Shown one piece after another: positions 26,066 through 35,039 of a DNA stretch of 64,000 nucleotides. The stretch is taken from positions 1-64,000 of the forward strand of contig JBGCEZ010000013.1 of assembly GCA_045106735.1 (NCBI GenBank), in the 5' to 3' direction. Position 1 is the stretch's first letter, and each line of letters starts with the position of its first letter. A model generated the notes under the pieces. That model worked only from the letters and a program-made list of their open reading frames with translations. It was not told the origin of the DNA and did no database searches. The DNA is from JBGCEZ01 sp045106735. Lineage in GTDB: Bacteria > Planctomycetota > Phycisphaerae > Phycisphaerales > SM1A02. The translations under genes and the position numbers were made by a program.

Positions 26066-27268
26066 ATGCGTGGCGCGGAACGAGTTCACCTTCCTGATGC
26101 GGCGGATCGACTGCACGCTCTGCTGCGTGGGCGACGGCGAATGGGCGGCCTGACCATCGCGGCCGGCCGAGATTCCGGCCACGAACAGGAGCGTCGCGCG
26201 CCCGCCGCTGAGCCAGATGAGGCGGACTGGACGGTCAGTTCGCTGCATCCGGGGACGACGGCCATCGGCGTCCGGCTGGAGCACCCCGAGCAGCCGGCGA
26301 TGCTCGCCAAGCTCGCTGCCCCCGATGCCCCTCCGCGGCTGGCCGAGACCGAAGGCCGGGTCTTGGAATGCTTCGCCGCCGATGGTCTCTGGCCGGGGGC
26401 CACCCTGCTTGGCCGCGCGGGTTCGGATCTTCTGTTGGCATTCGCTGGCGGCGAATCGCCGGCTCCAGGATCAGCGCTCGATCGAGATGAATTGAGCCGA
26501 ATTCTTGCGGCCCACGCCCGTTTGGCAACTTCGTCGCTCGCGGATGGCTGGTGCCGGCTCCGCGGCGAATTGCCGACCTGGGGAGCTGGCCGACGAGATG
26601 CCGCCGATCCGCATGCTCGGCGCTGCCGACTCTTCCGACGGCGGCGGGTCCTGTTTCTTCGCCGCGCGTCCAGCGTGCTCAGCGCAGCCGCTGTGCCGAA
26701 CTGGGAACAACGCGTTGCCGAGCTCGACTCGTCAGCCGAAGCGTGCTGCAGAGCGTTCTCCGCCATCGCCCACGGCCCACGAGCTGGCCTGGTCCACGGC
26801 GACCTGCACGCGGCCAACGTGGTGCTGGGCCACGCGGTGGGCGATGCGGCGGGCGATGCGGCGGGCGATGGAGCAGGCGATGCGAACGTTGGCGACGGCG
26901 TCACCATCTTGGATTGGAGTCGAGCCGGCAGCGGGCCGCCGCGCTTGGATGTCCTGCGATTGCTGACGGAGTCGAGCGAACTTGACGCCCAGGCATGCGA
27001 GGCGCTCGCCGCGGAGTGGTCCGCGGCGAGGATCGCGGCCAGCTCGATGGACCCGCCGGAGGCTGGAAGTATGAAGCCCCCGGCGGGCGACAATTCTTGG
27101 GTCTGCGACGACGCTGAGGCGGCGCGGTCACTGGCCGAACATGGGGTACTGGCCCGGCACTTGCTGATGTCGGTGGTCATCGGCTTCGGCGCAAATCGCC
27201 CGCTGGCGACCTGGGAACACGCCAACCTTCGTCGATCACTCCGAGCCGATGGTCCGTTGGACTTTTGA
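26066..27268 (+). CDS. Aminoglycoside-phosphotransferase-like kinase
   Basis: 400 residues. The kinase-like fold is marked by LVHGDLHAANVVL (about 243-255, catalytic Asp and Asn) and ILDWSRAG (about 281-288, metal-binding Asp), as in the APH/choline-kinase superfamily. The substrate cannot be told. Between these two motifs four copies of a 12-bp repeat (26840-26887) insert G-D-A-A-G-D residues in a region where relatives are compact. The stop codon overlaps another 8-bp repeat. The start at 26066 is the only sensible one after the divergent promoter region, but lacks a strong Shine-Dalgarno site; later Met residues are possible. Confidence 0.75.
   Translation: MRGAERVHLPDAADRLHALLRGRRRMGGLTIAAGRDSGHEQERRAPAAEPDEADWTVSSLHPGTTAIGVRLEHPEQPAMLAKLAAPDAPPRLAETEGRVLECFAADGLWPGATLLGRAGSDLLLAFAGGESPAPGSALDRDELSRILAAHARLATSSLADGWCRLRGELPTWGAGRRDAADPHARRCRLFRRRRVLFLRRASSVLSAAAVPNWEQRVAELDSSAEACCRAFSAIAHGPRAGLVHGDLHAANVVLGHAVGDAAGDAAGDGAGDANVGDGVTILDWSRAGSGPPRLDVLRLLTESSELDAQACEALAAEWSAARIAASSMDPPEAGSMKPPAGDNSWVCDDAEAARSLAEHGVLARHLLMSVVIGFGANRPLATWEHANLRRSLRADGPLDF
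26840..26887 (+). repeat. Four tandem 12-bp repeats inside the kinase gene
   Basis: Two exact GGCGATGCGGCG units followed by two diverged ones (GGCGATGGAGCA, GGCGATGCGAAC). They encode G-D-A-A-type tetrapeptides. The same unit recurs at 62954-63037. Confidence 0.85.
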
Positions 27269-27359
27269 ACCCGCGAACCCGCGAACCCGCGTTCCGGCGA
27301 CGAGGCGGTCGGGCGGGCGGGCGGCCTGGCTTGTCTGGCGGCCTGGCGGCCTGGCGGCC
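27267..27359. repeat. Two short tandem-repeat tracts between the kinase and ubiB-like genes
   Basis: Three exact copies of GAACCCGC (27267-27290) overlap the kinase stop codon, and three exact copies of TGGCGGCC follow (27336-27359). The 149-bp interval between the convergent genes holds little else. Confidence 0.8.
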
Positions 27360-27417
27360 TGACGGTCGGGCCTCTCTCGCGATACATCGATCCGGCATCC
27401 TCGGTCGCCGGCGGCCG

Positions 27418-29106
27418 TCATGAGCGGCGGAATCGACTCCCGACGAGACGAATGACGGCGAGCACGGCGGCGGCGAGAAACAGCCCCACCCCCAGCACGG
27501 TGAGAACCGGCGAGCCTTCTTGAAGAGCGTCGGCCAGCAAGAGGACGGCCCCGCCGATCACCAACGCGGCGATGACCACAGAAAAACCAATCGTCATCGC
27601 CGCCGCGGCGAGCGTCCGTTCCAGCGTGCCCAGACCAGCGTGTTCGAGTTGCAAGCCGAGGGTCCGGCGCCGCGCCGATTCCAGCAACCCGTGAATCTCT
27701 CGCGGCGCGACTTCGGCGAGTTCGGTCCACGCGAGCATCGCGTCGCGACCACGCCGGCGCAGCGCCCGAGCGCCCATACGCCGCTTGACGAGTTGTTCGA
27801 CGTACGGCCGGACCCGGGCGATCACGTCGAAGTCGGGATCGATCGCCTCGGCCACGCCTTCGATGGTGGTGATGGCTTTGATGAGGTGCACCATGTCGGC
27901 CGGACAGCGCAGTCGATACCGCCGCAGCAAGACAAAGAAGTCGCCGAGCAACTGGCCCATTCGCAGTTCCGACAACGAACCGCCGCGAAACGTGTCGATG
28001 AACCGCCACGCGTCGGCCCGAAAGCGTCGATCATCAACGAGCGACGGGTCAGCTTCGGCCAATTTGAGTGCCGCCCGGAGCACGCGGTCCAGCTCACCTC
28101 CGGTCGCGCCAAGGACCAAGTCGGCCAGCAATTCCGTCGTCTTGGGATCGGCGTAGCCGGTCATGCCGCAGTCGATGAATGCGAGGCGGCCGTCGTCCAG
28201 CCGAAAGATGTTGCCAGGATGTGGGTCGGCGTGGAAAAAGCCGACCACCAAGCATTGCCGGAATACCACGTCGGTGGCGATGGCCACCATCTCGGATCGA
28301 TCAGCCGGATCGAGCGCGGCGGCGTCGAGATCGGTCAGCAAGGTGCCAGTGACCTCGTCCAGGGCCAGCACATCTTCATTGCTCGCCGCCCAGTGCACCC
28401 GTGGAAACACCACACGATCGTCGTCGGCAAAATCGCGGGCCATGCGGCGCGTGGATCGGCCTTCGAGCAGCATGTCCGTTTCACGAGAAATCTCGCGCGA
28501 GAACTGCTCAACGATCGCCGTCGCGCTGTAACCGGCCGCTTGCAACCGAGGTTCCGCCAGGGCGGCGATGGTGCTCAAGATCTCCATGTCCGCGGCAACA
28601 ACGTCGCGGATCCCGGGCCGCAGAATTTTCAAGACAACCGCGGTTCCGTCGGCCAGCACCGCCCGATGCACCTGGGCCATGGACGCAGCGGCAATCGCTT
28701 CCCGCTCAACCGACGCAAAAATGGTGTCGTAGTCCGCACCGTAGCTCCGACGAAGCTGCGCCTCGATCGTCTCCCAGTCCACCGGCGTGATGCCGGCTTG
28801 GAGGCGGCTCAGTTCGTCGGCCCACTCTTCGGGGATCAAGTCCGGCCGCGTCGAGAGAATCTGGCCGACCTTGGCGAACGTCGGGCCGAGTTCTTCCAGG
28901 ACGCGGCGAACGCGCTGGGCTTCCGTCAGTCGACCCGTTTCCGGATCGGTGGATCCAGCGATCCGCGGCCGGCGACCACCCAGCAACGTGGCCAAACCGA
29001 GCTCTTCAATCGCCTCACGGAAACCGAATCGAACAAGGACGGCGAGAATCTGCCGCGCCCGACGGACGGAACGAATGGTGCCGGCGATGCCGGTATGACT
29101 GGCCAT
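27418..29106 (-). CDS. ABC1/UbiB family atypical kinase
   Basis: About 562 residues. Visible family features are the KxGQ motif as FAKVGQILSTRPDLIP, the Ala-rich loop AAASMAQVHRA in place of a Gly-rich loop, VVLKILRPGI with the ATP-contact Lys, FFHADPHPGNIF (catalytic loop) and FIDCGM (metal-binding Asp). Two membrane helices at the C-terminus (about 500-525 and 530-550) place it at the inner membrane. UbiB-like proteins support isoprenoid quinone synthesis or lipid handling through an ATPase activity; a quinone role fits the respiratory cluster nearby but is not shown. An alternative start at 29115 adds three residues. Confidence 0.93.
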   Translation of the reverse strand: MASHTGIAGTIRSVRRARQILAVLVRFGFREAIEELGLATLLGGRRPRIAGSTDPETGRLTEAQRVRRVLEELGPTFAKVGQILSTRPDLIPEEWADELSRLQAGITPVDWETIEAQLRRSYGADYDTIFASVEREAIAAASMAQVHRAVLADGTAVVLKILRPGIRDVVAADMEILSTIAALAEPRLQAAGYSATAIVEQFSREISRETDMLLEGRSTRRMARDFADDDRVVFPRVHWAASNEDVLALDEVTGTLLTDLDAAALDPADRSEMVAIATDVVFRQCLVVGFFHADPHPGNIFRLDDGRLAFIDCGMTGYADPKTTELLADLVLGATGGELDRVLRAALKLAEADPSLVDDRRFRADAWRFIDTFRGGSLSELRMGQLLGDFFVLLRRYRLRCPADMVHLIKAITTIEGVAEAIDPDFDVIARVRPYVEQLVKRRMGARALRRRGRDAMLAWTELAEVAPREIHGLLESARRRTLGLQLEHAGLGTLERTLAAAAMTIGFSVVIAALVIGGAVLLLADALQEGSPVLTVLGVGLFLAAAVLAVIRLVGSRFRRS

Positions 29107-29133
29107 CCGCGGCATGGTACGGCGAGATGGCGG

Positions 29134-29730
29134 TCAGTCGCCAGGCGATGATTGACCCGGGGGAGGCCGAACGTCGGGCTGTTCATCGCGCCGATCGAGG
29201 GGATTCGAATTGGCCGGCGATGCGTCGGTGTCGGGGTTCCCCGTCGAGCGCGCCGCGTCCAGGAGATCCGTGGCGTCGATTGCGTCTCTGGCGTTGGCTT
29301 CGTTCTCGCCGGGACTCAGCGGGGCGACGACTACGGGCTTGGCGGCGGTCGGGTTGACCGGATTCGCTGTGTTGGCCGCGGCGTTCGCGGCCGCCGCCCG
29401 GGCCATCGTCCCGCGGGCTGAGACGCTCGCGAACATCATCACGCTGATCAGCAACGGAAACACGGCCACCAGCACGAAGCCGGCGACAATTCGTGGCACC
29501 CGGCGGCGGCCGCGGCCAAAGCTGACCGCCTTGGGCTGCTCAAGATCGGCCCCGCACTCGGGGCATCGATCGGATCCTGCGATCAAGACCTCACGCAGTT
29601 CGTACGAACACTTCACGCAATGGGGGCTCGAAACGTTGATCGCCCCACGCATCCCCGTGGCGATCAGGAGGATGCCGACAATCGGGAACGCCAAGAACAA
29701 CAGTAGAAACAGGATGGCCAAGATCGACAT
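29134..29730 (-). CDS. Zinc-ribbon membrane protein
   Basis: 198 residues. A first helix (about 4-25) is followed by a four-cysteine zinc ribbon, C38-x2-C41 and C56-x2-C59 (HCVKCSYELREV and RCPECGADL), a second helix (about 83-103), and a disordered Ala/Asn/Pro/Asp-rich tail. Small ribbon-plus-helix proteins of this type are abundant in Phycisphaerae and have no known function. The stop is 28 bp upstream of the UbiB-like gene, so the two may be co-transcribed. Confidence 0.85.
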   Translation of the reverse strand: MSILAILFLLLFLAFPIVGILLIATGMRGAINVSSPHCVKCSYELREVLIAGSDRCPECGADLEQPKAVSFGRGRRRVPRIVAGFVLVAVFPLLISVMMFASVSARGTMARAAAANAAANTANPVNPTAAKPVVVAPLSPGENEANARDAIDATDLLDAARSTGNPDTDASPANSNPLDRRDEQPDVRPPPGQSSPGD

Positions 29731-29999
29731 AGCGATTGAGCTTTCGAGGGCGAGTCTGCTGGATCAAGCTTTGGTTCCATCCAATGCTTTCATCGCTCGC
29801 AAGGAGGCAAGTTGCGGCCGCGTCCGCACCCGTCTGATTCGTGGCGGGCACCATGACTTGGGACGTTCCCCGTTGTGGAAAAATCACCGACGAGCACTTC
29901 GTCGACTGGGCTCGCGGCGGTGAACGAAGGCAGGCCGCTCGACCGAACGAAGCTCGAAATCCGGTCTCGATCTGGTCTCGATCCGGCTCCAATCCGGTC

Positions 30000-30644
30000 C
30001 TATCCACACCACTCGCTGGAGGCGCGGCGTGGATCGAACGCCGTCTCATGATCCGCACTCCACGGGGTACCGACTGGGGCGTTGAGACACCAATGCAACA
30101 TCATCGGACTGGATTCCGTCGGAGACCACACGACGGTCTTCCGTGGCTGGATCGGTCTCCGCGGAACCTTGGTCGGCGTCCGTGGATGGATGAATCGAAT
30201 GAGGTTTCCACGACGCCCCCAGGCCCAGGAGCGAACTTGCATGGACGACGGCGTCAGCGCCAGCAACATGATTCCCGCCACCACTGGACCGGCGACGCGA
30301 AAGAGGCGTCGTTCGAAACGCGAGGGTGAGCCGTGGCTCATGATCGGACTGCTCAGATCCGGACGACTCAGACCTGGACGACTCGGATCTGGCCGACTCA
30401 GACCTCGACGACTCAGACCTCGACGACTCAGACCTGAATTGCTCAGATCCGCCGGTTCCGTCGACGGAACCGCCGGACCTCGGCGAAGGCCGAACGCCCC
30501 AAGCACCAAGAAGCCAATCCCCGCAACTGGCACGAGGATCATCAGAGACGCAAGGATCAGGCCGGGAAACAGAAACACCGCCAGAAGCGCGGCCCCGATG
30601 TCATCGCAATTACCCGACCGCGCCGAACACTTCGATCCAAACAT
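30000..30644 (-). CDS. Membrane protein with pentapeptide Leu-Ser-Arg repeats
   Basis: 214 residues, function unknown. Hydrophobic helices at about 17-36 and 38-52 are followed by a repeat tract (residues about 66-98: units such as GLSRR and GLSRP) encoded by seven 15-bp DNA repeats, then one further helix (about 118-133) and a basic tail. The start at 30644 has GGAG 9 nt upstream; an ATG at 30671 is also in frame. The gene is isolated by 269 bp on its 3' side and 219 bp on its 5' side, where I see no other feature. Confidence 0.6.
   Translation of the reverse strand: MFGSKCSARSGNCDDIGAALLAVFLFPGLILASLMILVPVAGIGFLVLGAFGLRRGPAVPSTEPADLSNSGLSRRGLSRRGLSRPDPSRPGLSRPDLSSPIMSHGSPSRFERRLFRVAGPVVAGIMLLALTPSSMQVRSWAWGRRGNLIRFIHPRTPTKVPRRPIQPRKTVVWSPTESSPMMLHWCLNAPVGTPWSADHETAFDPRRASSEWCG
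30346..30450 (-). repeat. Seven tandem 15-bp repeats inside a gene
   Basis: Units of the form GACGACTCAGACCTC, with copies at 30406 and 30421 identical and the others diverged by 1-5 bases. The frame is kept, giving a basic pentapeptide repeat on the minus strand. Confidence 0.85.
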
Positions 30645-30863
30645 TTGCCATCGCTCCGGTTTTCTTCCCATTCCGGCCCGCCTCTCAGCGTACCGCACTT
30701 CAGGGTGATCGGCCCCACCCAAGTTTCGAGAGGTGGACGAGGGCTTTCCCAGTGGTTCGATGTCACGGGCGATGGGCACCGAGGCCGCGATGTCTGGATC
30801 GCCCGCGGTGCAGTCGAATGCTCTCATCGCCAGTCTGGCCGATCGAGTGCTTCCAGAGGCCGC

Positions 30864-32204
30864 TCAGCGGCGCGTCGGGGCATCCGCTTGATCCTTCGAG
30901 CCCGACGCGGACAGAGCATCCCCCCCTTGCTCTGGCCGCCCCCCCGGAGTCGCGGCGTCGGCAGGACGGACGCGAAGGATCGAATCGATCACGGGCTGGA
31001 TGCGCTGACGCCGCTCTGGCGTGCGTTCAACTGGCGACCACACAACCGGGCCAGAAGCGGGCGCTGCGGCGGAGAGTTCGCGTCGGTACCGAGCCGCTCG
31101 TTCTGTCAACGTCCAGCCGCCACGCGCGGGAGCCGCCGTGAGCGGAGGGGCGAGAGCGCTTGGAGGCAGCACGACGGCCGCATCGATTCCCGGAGGCCAG
31201 CGATCACGCGAGACAAGCCGCGAGGCGTTCGACTCGACGACCAGCAACCGAACGGTTTGCGCGACCCTCGTGCCCGTCATGTCCGCCGCGTCCACCGCGT
31301 CCCGAGATGGCCACGTCGTGACGGTCCGCGCGAGTGCGTCGGCCACCCATGTGGGCCAAGAGACATCATCCGGTGGCGTGGCCGCACCATCCAACCCGGG
31401 CCACCCGAGCACGATGACCCGGGAGACGCCGCTGGCGACCGCAATCCGATCGCTGATCTTCCGGATGTGCTCGGTTGGCCGCCCTGGATCGGGAAGCAGG
31501 TAGACGATCGTCTCGTCGCGCCCCAGCGGCTCCATGTGCCCCGCCGCGGGATGGGTCACCAATGGCTCCACCGGCCGCAGTCCAAGCCGTACGCCAGCTG
31601 ATTGCCACCCACGCCGATCGGCACTGAACACCGGGCTGCCGCCGCCGATCACGCTGACGGTGATCACATGCCGCGAGAGTTCAGGAAGCAGCGGATCGAC
31701 GCGAAGTTCGACCGGGAATCGCAGGCTCGCCGCGTCTCCCGCGGCCGGCTCGGCGGCCGAAATCGGAGGGGCGATCAACTCGATGTACGCGCGGCAGTCT
31801 GACCCGTCGAGTTCCCGGCCCACCCAATGAAACTGCATCGGCGCGTGGCCACCTCCGGCCAATCGCAGTCGGCCACGAACGTGACGCATCAGGTACTCGG
31901 CCACACATCCGTCGGCCGCCGACCCGACGGAAATCCGTTCGAGGTCGATGGGTTGCCCGGACATCCGCCGGACCGCTTGCTCGAGGTGCGCCGCGTCGAT
32001 TCGCAAGCTGACTTCCAGGCGGCCCGCCGCGGGGCGCGGCCGCACTTCCGTCATCGAATCATGCCACGGGTGGGAGCCTGCCACGGACGCCGCCGCCGCC
32101 GCCGAAAATCCGGCCGCGGAGTGCATCCCCGCCGCATCGTGGACCGCGCCGGTGAAGCACGTCCAGCCCGCGGCCAGTGCGAACGCCGGTCCGAGGCGAT
32201 TCAC
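30864..32204 (-). CDS. Exported protein with DUF6702-like N-terminal domain
   Basis: 446 residues from a GTG start. A weak signal peptide (about 1-25) is followed by SHPWHDSMTEVRPRPAAGRL and strands resembling the DUF6702 domain of exported proteins that open with His-Pro-x-His and Ser/Thr-Glu. The central 150-330 region is alpha/beta and mentions no catalytic motif; the C-terminus is Ala/Pro/Gly-rich. It begins at 32204 inside the stop codon of the upstream M1 peptidase gene (GTGA overlap), so the pair is translationally coupled. Functional partnership with that peptidase is likely but untested. Confidence 0.75.
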   Translation of the reverse strand: MNRLGPAFALAAGWTCFTGAVHDAAGMHSAAGFSAAAAASVAGSHPWHDSMTEVRPRPAAGRLEVSLRIDAAHLEQAVRRMSGQPIDLERISVGSAADGCVAEYLMRHVRGRLRLAGGGHAPMQFHWVGRELDGSDCRAYIELIAPPISAAEPAAGDAASLRFPVELRVDPLLPELSRHVITVSVIGGGSPVFSADRRGWQSAGVRLGLRPVEPLVTHPAAGHMEPLGRDETIVYLLPDPGRPTEHIRKISDRIAVASGVSRVIVLGWPGLDGAATPPDDVSWPTWVADALARTVTTWPSRDAVDAADMTGTRVAQTVRLLVVESNASRLVSRDRWPPGIDAAVVLPPSALAPPLTAAPARGGWTLTERAARYRRELSAAAPASGPVVWSPVERTPERRQRIQPVIDSILRVRPADAATPGGRPEQGGDALSASGSKDQADAPTRR

Positions 32205-34678
32205 CGATCGTCATCCTCATCGTCGAGATCGTCCTGGTCCACGCCGTCCTCGGCGTCCCGCAATTGCTGCATGGGATTGCGGTCACGCGATCGCTTGTAC
32301 ACCTCAAAGCGGCTGGCCACCGGCTTCGGCGGCCACGCATTGTCGGCCAACTCCACGTCCGCCGTCTCCTGCCGCGGATCGAGCAGGATCGACTCGATCT
32401 CGCGCTCGTTCATCACCAGGATCCGCACCGTTTCGCTGGACTTCTGCCAGATCTGGGCCGGGATGCGACGTTCTTCGACGGTTCCGTCGGTGTAGGTGAG
32501 CTCCAGAATCACCGGCATCGGAAGGCCGCCGACGTTTCGCACCGTCACCACGTGGAAGTTCACGCCCTCGAGTTCGAGCCAATCGGCTTCGTCATCCTCA
32601 AGGCGATCCATCATCCGATCCATGCGGCGGCGATCGCTGGGCATCACGTCCAGCTCGTCGTACTCGTTGTAGAAGTCGAGCAGTTCCGGGAAGCGATCGG
32701 TACGACGCGGAATGCCAACATTGCGTTCCTTGGTGATCGTGTCGCGGATGGCGTCGCGATCCGCCTTGTCCGCTGCCGATCGGTCGTCCAGATCCATCGA
32801 CGCCGTCGACCACGTGGCCACCGATTCGATGCCAAGGTCGACGTGCTCGGTGGAATAGAACCAACCTCGCCAGAACCAGTCGAGGTCGACGCCGGATGCA
32901 TCTTCCATGGTGCGGAAGAAATCGGCCGGCTGTGGGTTCTTGAACATCCACCGCCGAGCGTACGTGCGAAACGCATGGTCAAAGAGCTCGCGGCCCATCA
33001 CCGTCTCACGGAGGATGTTCAGGGCGGTCGCCGGCTTGGCGTACGCGTTGGCCCCGAACTGCAGAATCGACTCGCTGTTGGTCATGATCGGCACTTGGTT
33101 GGTGCTTCGCATGTACGCGACGATGTTCGCTGGATCGCCGCGTCGCGAGGGGTAATCTTCTTCCCACTCTTGCTCGGTCAGGAACTGCAGGAATGTATTG
33201 ATTCCCTCGTCCATCCAGGTCCACTGACGTTCGTCGGAGTTGACGATCATCGGGAAGTAGAAGTGCCCGACCTCGTGGATGATGACGCCGATCAGGCCGT
33301 ACTTGGTGCGCTTCGTGTACGTCCCATCTTCTTCCGGCCGCGGGCCGTTGAAGCAGATCATCGGGTACTCCATCCCGCCGACGGGGCCGTTGACGCTGAT
33401 GGCCACGGGGTACGGATACGGGAAGCTGTACTTCGAATAGACGTCCAGCGTGTGCATGATCGCGTGGGTCGAATACCGACTCCAAAGCGGTTCACCTTCG
33501 CTGGGGAAGAAGCTCATGCACCACACGCCGCGTCGCCCGCCGTCGAGTGTCGCCACATCGTGCAACTTGGCGTCCCAGGCGAAGGCCCGGCTGGAAGCCC
33601 AGGCGAAGTCGCGCACCATCTCGGCTTCGAAGATCCACGTCCGCCGGCCGTCGGCCGGAGTCGTTCGGTTCTCGTCCGCCTCGTCCGGCGTCACGATGAG
33701 CACCGGACGATCACTCGTCCGCGCTTCATTCAATCGCTCGAGATGGGTTTCGTTCAGCACGTCTTCCGGGTTCACCAGTTCCCCGGTCGCGGTGACCACA
33801 TGATCGTTCGGCACCTCGATGGCGACGCGGTAGTCACCAAACTCAAGGCTGAACTCGCCTCGGCCGAGGAACTGCTTGTTGTGCCAGCCGCGGGCGTCGG
33901 TGTACTGGCACATGCGCGGGAACCACTGGGCGACTTCGAACAGCATCGTGCCATCGTCGAGTCGTTCGGCCCCGGCTCGGCCGCGGACTTCGCTTGAGAG
34001 GTTGATGACGTAGTTCCAGTCGATGTCGAACTGGACGACGTCGCCCGGATCCAGTGGATCCAGCAAGTCGATGCGCATCATCGTGTCGTTGATGACGTGC
34101 GGCAGGTCCGCGCCGCCCGTGAGTGCGACCCGAGTGATTTCGGCGCCGCCCTCGAACTGGCGACGTCGAACGATGCTCCGGAGTCCTCGGGGACTGACGT
34201 CTTCGAAGCTCGGGGCTTCCGAAATCATTGCCCCGTCGGAATCGGACGCGAACAAGTTTGGATCGATCTGCACCCACAGGTACTCGAGCCGGTCGGGCGA
34301 GTGGTTCGTGTAGGTGAGCGTTTCGCTGCCGGTCAGGCGGCGCGATTCCTCATCCAATGAGATGCGGATGTCGTAGTCCACCCGCTGCTGCCAGTACGCG
34401 TGACCCGGAGCTCCGGACGCGGTCCGCTGGTCATTGGGGGTCGGCAGGACTTCTTCGAGCTGCCGGAATCGGTCCAGCCGGGTGCTTCGGACGATCGGGG
34501 CGGCATCGACGGTCACCTTGCCGGTTCGCGACTCGACCACGCCATCCGCGGGCGGGACGAGGGCGGCACCTGACTGGGCATGAACGGGAGCGACCGCCCC
34601 GACGGCCAAGCCGATTCCGGCCAGAACGCGAAGGGCCGAACGGCGAAGCGAGCACGACAAGGAGCGTTGAATGGGCAT
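32201..34678 (-). CDS. M1 family zinc aminopeptidase-like protein
   Basis: 825 residues with a clear signal peptide (about 1-35, ending HAQ), so exported. The M1 core is complete: GGMEYP (exopeptidase motif) and HEVGH about 467-471 followed, after 18 residues, by the third ligand Glu in MDEGIN. Most M1 enzymes have HExxH with the catalytic Glu in second place, kept here. An N-terminal beta-saddle domain (about 90-330) precedes the catalytic domain. A very acidic Asp/Glu tail closes the protein. It is first gene of a two-gene unit. It likely trims peptides outside the cytoplasm. Confidence 0.92.
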   Translation of the reverse strand: MPIQRSLSCSLRRSALRVLAGIGLAVGAVAPVHAQSGAALVPPADGVVESRTGKVTVDAAPIVRSTRLDRFRQLEEVLPTPNDQRTASGAPGHAYWQQRVDYDIRISLDEESRRLTGSETLTYTNHSPDRLEYLWVQIDPNLFASDSDGAMISEAPSFEDVSPRGLRSIVRRRQFEGGAEITRVALTGGADLPHVINDTMMRIDLLDPLDPGDVVQFDIDWNYVINLSSEVRGRAGAERLDDGTMLFEVAQWFPRMCQYTDARGWHNKQFLGRGEFSLEFGDYRVAIEVPNDHVVTATGELVNPEDVLNETHLERLNEARTSDRPVLIVTPDEADENRTTPADGRRTWIFEAEMVRDFAWASSRAFAWDAKLHDVATLDGGRRGVWCMSFFPSEGEPLWSRYSTHAIMHTLDVYSKYSFPYPYPVAISVNGPVGGMEYPMICFNGPRPEEDGTYTKRTKYGLIGVIIHEVGHFYFPMIVNSDERQWTWMDEGINTFLQFLTEQEWEEDYPSRRGDPANIVAYMRSTNQVPIMTNSESILQFGANAYAKPATALNILRETVMGRELFDHAFRTYARRWMFKNPQPADFFRTMEDASGVDLDWFWRGWFYSTEHVDLGIESVATWSTASMDLDDRSAADKADRDAIRDTITKERNVGIPRRTDRFPELLDFYNEYDELDVMPSDRRRMDRMMDRLEDDEADWLELEGVNFHVVTVRNVGGLPMPVILELTYTDGTVEERRIPAQIWQKSSETVRILVMNEREIESILLDPRQETADVELADNAWPPKPVASRFEVYKRSRDRNPMQQLRDAEDGVDQDDLDDEDDDR

Positions 34679-35037
34679 GCCGGATGGTAGCGGGCCGGAA
34701 GGTTCCGGTTGCTTGACCGCGGACGAACGGTCGAGGGCGAAGGCTCAGGGATGACCGTCAATGAGCGTCAATGACCGGTGGTGACCGGTGGTGACCGGTG
34801 ATCGATCGGTGGTGACCCGGCGATGGAAGGACTTGACGGGCCGCCGAACGACCCACGGGGCCATTGGCGAGACCGAGCAGCCCGTTGAAAACCCCGCTCC
34901 CGTCCTGAGCACGATCATTCCGCCCCTCGCGTTGTCGCCGAATCTTGGCGCAATCGAGTGGATACGCCTTCGATTCGGCTCCGCGCGAGGGACGGAAGCA
35001 TCGCACTCAGGGCGAGACGGGCGTCTTCAACGGGCCG
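34679..35037. other. 359-bp region between the Rrf2 gene and the M1 peptidase gene
   Basis: Holds the 10-bp tandem repeats and the 164-bp inverted-repeat element (both listed separately). Apart from these I see nothing, and no gene. Confidence 0.6.
34751..34800. repeat. Five tandem 10-bp repeats upstream of the M1 peptidase gene
   Basis: Decamers ATGACCGTCA, ATGAGCGTCA, ATGACCGGTG, GTGACCGGTG, GTGACCGGTG in a row, then decayed copies to about 34820. Located 73 bp before the start of the peptidase gene, within its probable promoter region. Confidence 0.75.
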
Positions 35038-35039
35038 CT
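34876..35039. mobile_element. MITE-like inverted-repeat element (164 bp)
   Basis: Arms 34876-34931 and 34984-35039 align without gaps over 56 bp with 44 matches. The outer 17 bp read AGCaGCCCGTTGAAaAC on the left and AGCgGCCCGTTGAAgAC on the right; the inner 27 bp match at 22 positions. A 52-nt centre holds one more paired segment (CCGAATC at 34938, GATTCGG at 34972). The GCCCGTTGAA terminus resembles ends of some transposase-mobilised sequences, but there is no transposase inside. Possible 5-bp flanking copies GCGAG occur at 34867 and 35041, not exactly adjacent. It could instead act as a terminator for the Rrf2 gene. Confidence 0.6.

Noticed and set aside
29888..29904. Hairpin CGACGA/TCGTCG downstream of a small membrane-protein gene
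   Set aside because: 6-bp arms and 5-nt loop are expected by chance in such DNA.
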